Under the pieces are notes generated by a model. The model was not told the DNA's origin. It worked only from the letters and a program-made list of their open reading frames with translations, and searched no databases. A stretch of 10,236 nt of DNA from an uncultured Burkholderiaceae bacterium (GTDB lineage: Bacteria; Pseudomonadota; Gammaproteobacteria; Burkholderiales; Burkholderiaceae): positions 1 to 10,236 of the forward strand of contig CALMCK010000074.1 in NCBI GenBank assembly GCA_937862845.1, given 5' to 3'. The position numbers and the translations under genes were made by a program. The first letter of the stretch is position 1; each line of letters begins with the position of its first letter. This document shows positions 5,176 through 10,236 of the stretch, in pieces.

Positions 5176-7191
5176 ATGTCGGCCAATCAAATCAAAATGT
5201 CCAATGCCATCCGCGCCCTGTCAATGGATGCGGTTCAACAAGCCAACTCAGGTCATCCTGGTATGCCCATGGGCATGGCGGACATCGCCACGGCACTGTG
5301 GAATCCTGCCAATGGTTTCATCAAGCACAATCCAAAAGATGCCAAATGGGTGAACCGCGATCGTTTCGTTTTGTCCAATGGCCACGGCTCGATGTTGCTG
5401 TACTCTTTGTTGCATCTGACCGGCTACAACTTGTCGATGAAAGACATTAAAAACTTCCGCCAGCTCCACTCTAAAACCGCTGGTCATCCTGAATACGGTT
5501 TCGCCGACGGCATCGAAACCACCACAGGTCCGCTCGGTCAAGGCTTGACCAATGCGGTTGGTTTTGCACTGTCTGAAAAATTATTGGGTCAAGAGTTCAA
5601 CAAAAAAGACCACACCATTGTCGATCACACCACATGGACGTTCCTCGGTGATGGTTGCATGATGGAAGGCATTTCGCACGAAGCAGCTTCGCTCGCAGGC
5701 GTTTGGAAACTCTCAAAACTCATCGCACTCTACGATGACAACAGCATCTCCATCGACGGTCGCGTCACACCATGGTTTGGCGACGACACGCCCGCACGTT
5801 TTGAATCGTATGGTTGGAATGTGATTCGCGCGGTTGACGGTCATTCGGCACAAGCAGTCGCCGCCGCCATTAAGGCCGCGCAAAAAAATGCAGCCGACGA
5901 CAAAGGTCCGACGCTGATTTGCTGCAAAACCCGCATCGGCGAAGGCTCGCCAAAATTCGCCGACACCGATAAAGTTCACGGCGCGCCACTCGGCGCTGAC
6001 GAAATCGCCGCCACACGCGCACACATTGGCTGGGAATACCCCGCATTTGTCGTGCCGCAAGACGTCTACGACGCATGGGATTCAACTCAATCAGGCGCGA
6101 AGCTGCAAGCCGATTGGCAAGCAGGCTTTGACAAATACGCCAAGGCTTACCCAAAAGAAGCGAAAGAATTCACCCGTCGCATGAAAGGCGAATTACCAGC
6201 GAACTTCCCTGCCGTGGTCGAAAAATACCTCAAAGAATGCAACGACAAAGCAGAAACCATTGCCACACGCAAATCATCGCAAAACGCGATTGAAGCCTAC
6301 GCGAAAGTATTGCCAGAATTTTTGGGTGGCTCAGCAGACTTGACCAGCTCAAACCTCACCAACTGGTCAACTTGCACGCGCCTCGTGCCCGGCGAATGGG
6401 GCAACCACATCAGCTACGGCGTGCGCGAATTCGGCATGAGCGCGATTATGAATGGCGTGGCCCTGCACGGCGGCTACCTGCCATTTGGCGCGACCTTCCT
6501 CACGTTTTCTGACTACTCACGCAACGCGATTCGTATGGCCGCGTTGATGAAAATCCGCACCTTGTTTGTCTTCACCCACGACTCGATTGGCGTCGGCGAA
6601 GACGGTCCGACGCATCAACCCGTCGAGCACACCGCCAGCCTGCGCTTGATTCCAAACCTCGACGTGTGGCGTCCGTGCGACACCACCGAATCAGGCGCGG
6701 CATGGGGCGCAGCGATACAGCGCACCGACGGCCCATCGACCATGATTTTCACCCGTCAAAATTTGCAATTCATGAAACGCAACGCCACGCAATTGAAAAA
6801 CATCGCCAAAGGTGGCTATGTGTTGCGCGACGTTAAAGCCGCTAAAGAAATCACGAAAATCGTCATCATGGCGACAGGCTCAGAAGTCGATTTGGCCGTT
6901 AAAGCCGCCGACGTACTCGCCAGCAAAGGCGTCAGCACGCGCGTGGTTTCTATGCCGTGCACCGAAGCATTTAACCGCCAAAGCGCCGCGTACAAAAAAT
7001 CAGTGTTTGGTGATGCACAAGTCCGCATTGCCGTCGAAGCAGGCGTGACCGACACATGGTGGCGCTACGGCTGCACCGCTGTCGTCGGCATGGAACGCTT
7101 CGGTGAATCCGCTCCTGCGCCAGAGTTGTTTAAATTGTTTGGGTTTACCGTGGACAATGTCGTCAACACGGCGTTGCAGGCGTTGGCGTAA
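5176..7191 (+). CDS. tkt: Transketolase
   Basis: Transketolase moves two-carbon ketol units between sugar phosphates in the non-oxidative pentose phosphate pathway, using thiamine diphosphate and a divalent metal. The 671 residues match the family. Visible sites are SGHPG (25-29), SNGHGS (67-72), GPLGQG (118-123), and the ThDP/metal motif from GDGCMMEG (158-165) to N189. GGSADL (384-389), the cofactor-activating E418 in VREFGM and H480 in THQPVEH follow. The C-terminal domain begins near 540. AAAGGA lies 11 bases before the ATG. The leader holds TTTATAAAAC, as before tpiA, and a terminator-like hairpin. In many Burkholderiales gap follows soon after tkt. Here a DUF2569 gene and two hairpin-repeat pairs lie between. 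The base composition is ordinary for the window. Confidence 0.98.
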   Translation: MSANQIKMSNAIRALSMDAVQQANSGHPGMPMGMADIATALWNPANGFIKHNPKDAKWVNRDRFVLSNGHGSMLLYSLLHLTGYNLSMKDIKNFRQLHSKTAGHPEYGFADGIETTTGPLGQGLTNAVGFALSEKLLGQEFNKKDHTIVDHTTWTFLGDGCMMEGISHEAASLAGVWKLSKLIALYDDNSISIDGRVTPWFGDDTPARFESYGWNVIRAVDGHSAQAVAAAIKAAQKNAADDKGPTLICCKTRIGEGSPKFADTDKVHGAPLGADEIAATRAHIGWEYPAFVVPQDVYDAWDSTQSGAKLQADWQAGFDKYAKAYPKEAKEFTRRMKGELPANFPAVVEKYLKECNDKAETIATRKSSQNAIEAYAKVLPEFLGGSADLTSSNLTNWSTCTRLVPGEWGNHISYGVREFGMSAIMNGVALHGGYLPFGATFLTFSDYSRNAIRMAALMKIRTLFVFTHDSIGVGEDGPTHQPVEHTASLRLIPNLDVWRPCDTTESGAAWGAAIQRTDGPSTMIFTRQNLQFMKRNATQLKNIAKGGYVLRDVKAAKEITKIVIMATGSEVDLAVKAADVLASKGVSTRVVSMPCTEAFNRQSAAYKKSVFGDAQVRIAVEAGVTDTWWRYGCTAVVGMERFGESAPAPELFKLFGFTVDNVVNTALQALA

Positions 7192-7222
7192 GTAAGTTGG
7201 GGTGAGCACAGCGAACCCCAAC
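7192..7222 (+). repeat. REP-like hairpin unit 1
   Basis: The foot GTAA (7192-7195) begins directly after the tktA stop codon. The outer stem GTTGGGGT (7196-7203) pairs with ACCCCAAC (7215-7222). Inside it are GA, the inner hairpin GC-ACA-GC, and GA again. The core is GAGCACAGCGA. It is oriented opposite to unit 2, 30 bases away. As RNA it could also serve as the 3' hairpin of tktA. Confidence 0.7.
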
Positions 7223-7251
7223 ATGAAAGAGCTGAAGTGCTGGCATGGCGC

Positions 7252-7286
7252 GTTGGGGTTCACGAAAGGCGTTCACCCCAACCTAC
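7252..7286 (-). repeat. REP-like hairpin unit 2
   Basis: Read on the minus strand, the foot GTAG (7286-7283) precedes an outer stem GTTGGGGT/ACCCCAAC identical to that of unit 1. The tandem GA/GA internal loop is kept. The inner hairpin differs (ACG-CCTTT-CGT). Units 1 and 2 together form an inverted pair of the BIME type. Confidence 0.7.
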
Positions 7287-7334
7287 GTGATTCGGTTAAA
7301 AGATGTTTAAAAAAACATAAGTACTGTGTCTTTA

Positions 7335-7811
7335 ATGAAAAGTTTAAATATGCCTGAAAATAATGAAGCAAAAGGCTTCGGAGGGTGGCTGATTTTATTA
7401 GGTTTTAGCGTGCTATTGTCTCCAATTAAAATTGGCTATTCGTTATACAAGGATTATTCGGATTTTGTTTTTAAAGAGGAATATCGAATAATACTTGGAA
7501 CGTTTGAGAGCACTTTTAAAGCTTCTCTTTATGTTGAGTGTGTCACAGGCATCATCTTGTTTTTCGCTAGTTTGTACACTGTTTATTTATTTTTTGCTAA
7601 AAAACGCCTTTTCCCAAAATGCTGTATTGTGATTCTAGAGTTGTCCGTTATATTTGTTTTAATAAATATTTTAATGAACAGATTTTATAATCCAATGTTT
7701 GTTCAGGACAGAGGAATAGTCTTTGAAATGTCTTCTGAACTAATCAAAGTCGGGATATGGGTACCGTATTTGTTGTTTTCAAAACGAGTTAAAGCAACTT
7801 TTATAAAGTGA
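7335..7811 (+). CDS. DUF2569-type membrane protein
   Basis: The 158-residue protein looks like a DUF2569 family member. GFGGWLILLGFSVLLSPIK comes near the N terminus, and the family-typical end is IWVPYLLFSKRVKATF (141-156). About four membrane helices are visible (near 16-37, 66-88, 95-115 and 130-148). The function of this family is not known, and nothing in the neighbourhood supplies one. The start is uncertain: ATG at 7335 and ATG at 7350 (MPENNEAKGFGGW) are both possible, and neither has a good Shine-Dalgarno sequence. The gene is clearly more AT-rich than tktA and gap on either side and uses codons such as TTA, ATA and AGA that those genes avoid. It is enclosed by two pairs of REP-like hairpins, which suggests later arrival between tktA and gap. 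Confidence 0.85.
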   Translation: MKSLNMPENNEAKGFGGWLILLGFSVLLSPIKIGYSLYKDYSDFVFKEEYRIILGTFESTFKASLYVECVTGIILFFASLYTVYLFFAKKRLFPKCCIVILELSVIFVLINILMNRFYNPMFVQDRGIVFEMSSELIKVGIWVPYLLFSKRVKATFIK

Positions 7812-7828
7812 CCGCGTACCCCGCAGCC

Positions 7829-7858
7829 GTAGACTGCCATGAGCGCAGCGAATCGCAG
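7829..7858 (+). repeat. REP-like hairpin unit 3
   Basis: The foot GTAG (7829-7832) is followed by the outer stem CTGC (7834-7837) pairing with GCAG (7855-7858). Then come a C/C mismatch, an AT/AT pair of bases, GA, inner hairpin GC-GCA-GC, and GA. The core is GAGCGCAGCGA. It begins 17 bases after the DUF2569 stop codon. It forms a 29-base inverted repeat with unit 4 that has two mismatches (7828-7856 against 7878-7906). Confidence 0.75.
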
Positions 7859-7875
7859 GTTTTTCGGTGCATCCC

Positions 7876-7905
7876 CCGCGATTCGCTGCGCTCATGGCGG
7901 ACTAC
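7876..7905 (-). repeat. REP-like hairpin unit 4
   Basis: On the minus strand the foot GTAG (7905-7902) is followed by outer stem CCGC pairing with GCGG, then the same interior as unit 3. The stem base pair that is T-A in unit 3 is C-G here, a compensated change that keeps the hairpin. The unit 3/unit 4 pair can also fold into one long hairpin with a 21-base loop, which could end transcripts of the DUF2569 gene. Confidence 0.75.
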
Positions 7906-8013
7906 GTAAAGATTCACACTTCAATAAAGTTTAAAAAAGCGCGGATGACGCGGCAATTCATCATCCAATCGATAAAAACGAGGGAAACATTTAACAATCT
8001 ATAGGAGAAAAGC

Positions 8014-9024
8014 ATGACCATCAAAGTAGCCATCAACGGATACGGCCGCATCGGCCGCAACATTTTACGCGCGCATTACGAAGGCGGTAAAACGCACGAC
8101 ATCGAAATCGTGGCGATTAACGATTTGGGCGACGCGACGATTAACGCGCACTTGACCCAGTACGACACCGCACACGGTAAATTCCCCGGCACAGTCACAG
8201 TCGATGGCGACTCCATCGTTGTCAATGGCGATAAAATCAAAGTCTTCGCCGAACGCGATCCTGCCAAATTGCCTTGGGGCGAACTTGGCGTGGACGTGGT
8301 GATGGAATGCACCGGCTTTTTCACGACCAAAGAAGCGGCGTCAAAGCACATCGCAGGCGGCGCGAAAAAAGTCATCATCTCAGCACCGGGCGGTAAAGAT
8401 GTCGATGCGACCATCGTTTATGGCGTCAACCACAGCGTACTCAAATCCACCGACACCGTGATTTCAAACGCATCATGCACCACCAACTGCCTCGCACCAT
8501 TGGTTAAACCATTGAACGACACCATCGGTTTGGTCAGCGGCTTGATGACCACCATTCACGCCTACACCAATGACCAACGCTTAACCGACGTCTACCACGA
8601 AGACATCCGCCGCGCCCGCTCTGCCACCATGAGCATGATTCCCGCGAAAACGGGTGCAGCCGCAGCCGTCGGCCTCGTGTTGCCAGAGTTGAATGGCAAA
8701 CTCGACGGCTACGCCATCCGCGTACCGACGATTAACGTGTCATTGGTTGATTTATCTTTCGTCGCCGCGCGCGACACATCGGTTGACGAGATCAACAGCA
8801 TCATGAAAACTGCCTCGGAAGGTGCGCTCAAAGGTATTCTCAATTACGTCACTGCACCGTTGGTGTCCGTTGATTTCAACCACGACCCCGCGTCATCGTC
8901 ATACGACACCAGCCTCACCAAAGTGTCGGGTCGCTTGGTTAAAGTCGGCAGCTGGTATGACAACGAATGGGGTTTCTCAAACCGCATGCTCGACACGACT
9001 GTCGCGTTGATGTCAGCGAAGTGA
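8014..9024 (+). CDS. gap: Glyceraldehyde-3-phosphate dehydrogenase, type I
   Basis: The enzyme oxidises and phosphorylates glyceraldehyde 3-phosphate to 1,3-bisphosphoglycerate with NAD. The 336 residues form a standard type I GAPDH. The Rossmann motif INGYGRIGRN is at 7-16. NDLGD (36-40) has the acidic residue expected for NAD preference. The active site SNASCTTNCLAPL (151-163) has nucleophile C155, H182 follows in HAYTNDQ, and the phosphate-binding ARSATMSMIPAKTGAA spans 201-216. NEWGFSNRM lies near the C terminus. AGGAG (8003-8007) lies 6 bases before the ATG. No clear promoter was found in the 107 bases between unit 4 of the repeats and the start. The next genes are not pgk, which often follows gap in related bacteria, but two exported-protein genes. 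A GC-rich hairpin follows the stop codon. Confidence 0.98.
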   Translation: MTIKVAINGYGRIGRNILRAHYEGGKTHDIEIVAINDLGDATINAHLTQYDTAHGKFPGTVTVDGDSIVVNGDKIKVFAERDPAKLPWGELGVDVVMECTGFFTTKEAASKHIAGGAKKVIISAPGGKDVDATIVYGVNHSVLKSTDTVISNASCTTNCLAPLVKPLNDTIGLVSGLMTTIHAYTNDQRLTDVYHEDIRRARSATMSMIPAKTGAAAAVGLVLPELNGKLDGYAIRVPTINVSLVDLSFVAARDTSVDEINSIMKTASEGALKGILNYVTAPLVSVDFNHDPASSSYDTSLTKVSGRLVKVGSWYDNEWGFSNRMLDTTVALMSAK

Positions 9025-9043
9025 TTGAGTTTTAAATAAAACA

Positions 9044-9065
9044 GGCGCATCATTCGTGGTGCGCC
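9044..9065 (+). terminator. Hairpin after gap, possible terminator
   Basis: GGCGCATCA (9044-9052) and TGGTGCGCC (9057-9065) form a 9-bp stem with one G-T wobble and a TTCG loop, 19 bases after the gap stop codon. Only TTACG follows instead of a T run, so termination by itself would be weak. It may mainly protect the gap mRNA 3' end. Confidence 0.5.
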
Positions 9066-9096
9066 TTACGCATTAATAAATATAATTTAGGTGTTT

Positions 9097-9804
9097 ATGT
9101 CTAATAGAATAAAAATAGCAATTTTACTGACGTCTTTCTCGATGTTGACAGCCCAGGCACAAGTTACGTCTGCTCATACCAAAGGTAACGTCATGGCTCA
9201 GTTTTCAACATGTCATGCCCCAGACTTGTTTAAAGCGATTGCAGCCAATCCAAAAGTTTTCTCGAGTGCGCCACTTGGGACGCTTGACGCTGGTAAATAC
9301 ATAAAGGTAAAGAGCAGAGACGGTATGGCGGATGGTGTCGATGCGAGAATAGTTTTTAAAAATCCCATCACGATTGATGGTATGAAGGTATTGGGCTTTT
9401 ACGACAGTTATGATTCAACTCTTGCAAAAATTAGCGCTGAACTGGGTAGCTTTTTATTTTGGGGCTTCTATGTTGCAGGGACACCTCTGGAAGTTAGTAA
9501 ACAGTTTAATCAAACGGTACCGGACGCTAACCACCTACAAACACAGGTGGATGGTAGTTTTTCAAAAAACGAAATTCGATACATTACGTCTCCTATCGGG
9601 GTTTGGGAAAAAGTGGGCAATGAGTCAGCGGGCAAAATTGCCAAGGCTGGGACGGTTGAACGTGCTTTACTGCTCGAGCAAATAAGCAATGAAGACAGTA
9701 AAAAAATGGGTTTTGACACACCTGTGACAACAATTTTTTGCACAATACAGGGCAGTGTTGACGAGGAGTTGTTAAAGTTTGAACGTCCTGATATTTCAAA
9801 ATAA
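9097..9804 (+). CDS. Secreted protein of unknown function
   Basis: The family of this 235-residue protein was not recognised. The N terminus MSNRIKIAILLTSFSMLTAQ is a good Sec signal peptide, with probable cleavage after AQA (near 21). The mature protein would lie in the periplasm or outside the cell. It has only two cysteines (C39 and C215), near its two ends, which could form a disulfide. Residues 115-127 (LGSFLFWGFYVAG) are hydrophobic but short for a membrane helix. The ATG at 9097 is chosen: AGG at 9089-9091 lies 5 bases upstream, and the GTG at 9091 overlaps that site. The gene is more AT-rich than gap. A lipoprotein gene follows after 12 bases, so the two are probably one transcription unit. 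A shared envelope role is possible but unproven. Confidence 0.8.
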   Translation: MSNRIKIAILLTSFSMLTAQAQVTSAHTKGNVMAQFSTCHAPDLFKAIAANPKVFSSAPLGTLDAGKYIKVKSRDGMADGVDARIVFKNPITIDGMKVLGFYDSYDSTLAKISAELGSFLFWGFYVAGTPLEVSKQFNQTVPDANHLQTQVDGSFSKNEIRYITSPIGVWEKVGNESAGKIAKAGTVERALLLEQISNEDSKKMGFDTPVTTIFCTIQGSVDEELLKFERPDISK

Positions 9805-9816
9805 ATGAGGTTTTAA

Positions 9817-10236
9817 ATGAAAAAAGTTTTATTAATGTCGATTTGCTTTACATTGTTGGGTTGTGCAGCGACCGGAAATGTGAATCAAGTTGGAGCTAAC
9901 AATTGTCGTGTTGTGATTCAGAGCTTGCTCAAAGCTGACAAGGATCAAGCCATACCGTCAGTTGATTTACTCCCTGCTCTGAACCAATGCGTTGCATTCT
10001 CTGAAACCCGTGGGGCTCAATTGAGTGCGAACTCTTACGAATTGAAAGGGGCTTACCATTCAATGAGAAAAGAGCCTTTACTGGCGGTAGCGGCGTATGA
10101 AAAAATGTTTGAAGTGGCGCCTTACAAAACGAAAGAAATGTGGCGTAATGTGTCCTTGGCTATTTCATATAGAGATTCAAAACAATACGACAAGTCTATT
10201 GCAACGCTTGAGAGAGCCTTAAAAAACAATCCGCCT
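9817..10236 (+). CDS. Lipoprotein with TPR-like repeats (3' end missing)
   Basis: The reading frame is open to the window edge, giving 140 residues of an incomplete protein. It starts MKKVLLMSICFTLLGCAATG, a lipoprotein signal peptide with lipobox LLGC and lipidation at C16. A+2 suggests outer-membrane sorting. Residues about 73-105 (with YELKGAYHSM and AVAAYEKMFEVAP) and about 107-140 (with NVSLAISYRDSKQYDKSI, ending in LERALKNNPP) look like tetratricopeptide helical pairs. Such repeats usually mediate protein contacts. Two further cysteines (C30, C58) could bond. GAGG lies 6 bases before the ATG, and the gene follows the secreted-protein gene by 12 bases. The exact family and the C-terminal part cannot be judged here. 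Confidence 0.82.
   Translation, partial: MKKVLLMSICFTLLGCAATGNVNQVGANNCRVVIQSLLKADKDQAIPSVDLLPALNQCVAFSETRGAQLSANSYELKGAYHSMRKEPLLAVAAYEKMFEVAPYKTKEMWRNVSLAISYRDSKQYDKSIATLERALKNNPP

Noticed and set aside
7943..7966. GGATGA/TCATCC hairpin before gap as a regulatory element.
   Set aside because: It has only six base pairs with a 12-base loop and no T tract or known motif, and is expected by chance in a stretch of this length.
9081..9086. A perfect TATAAT before the secreted-protein gene.
   Set aside because: Transcription would start almost at the ATG, leaving the Shine-Dalgarno sequence untranscribed, and no -35 hexamer stands at the right distance. The region is simply AT-rich.

Overview
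The window looks like chromosomal DNA of a betaproteobacterium, most likely of the Burkholderiales. This is inferred from protein style: a 51-residue zinc-free L33 starting MRDKIKLES, as in other betaproteobacteria; a RibB fused to a degenerate RibA-like domain; and transketolase and type I GAPDH encoded close together. No genus can be named. Gene content is mostly core metabolism and translation. More AT-rich, less conserved genes appear at 7335-7811 and after 9097.

Left part (1-2214) is all on the minus strand. Read in the direction of transcription it holds rsmE (16S rRNA m3U1498 methyltransferase), then rpmB-rpmG (ribosomal proteins L28 and L33) behind a clear sigma-70 promoter and ahead of an intrinsic terminator. 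A small membrane-anchored lytic transglycosylase follows, and a terminator hairpin sits at the window edge. The middle part starts with ribBX divergent from rsmE, then tpiA. A LysE/RhtB-family exporter lies convergent to tpiA and divergent from tktA. The tktA and exporter promoters appear to overlap back to back.

Right part (5176-10236) is on the plus strand: tktA, a DUF2569-type membrane protein, gap, a secreted protein of unknown function, and the first 140 codons of a lipoprotein with TPR-like repeats that runs off the window. tpiA, tktA and gap all handle triose phosphates: isomerisation, non-oxidative pentose phosphate exchange, and oxidation to 1,3-bisphosphoglycerate. The AT-rich DUF2569 gene separates tktA from gap.

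The most unusual structure is not a gene. Four short hairpin units occur as two inverted pairs, one on each side of the DUF2569 gene (7192-7286 and 7829-7905). The pairs have different outer stems, but all four units share one plan: a GTAG-type foot, an outer stem, a tandem GA/GA internal loop, and a small inner hairpin (core GAGCRCAGCGA in three of four). The REP/BIME identification rests on this structure. No genome-wide search was possible. No CRISPR array, tRNA, rRNA, phage gene or transposase was seen, and no gap between genes exceeds about 225 bases.
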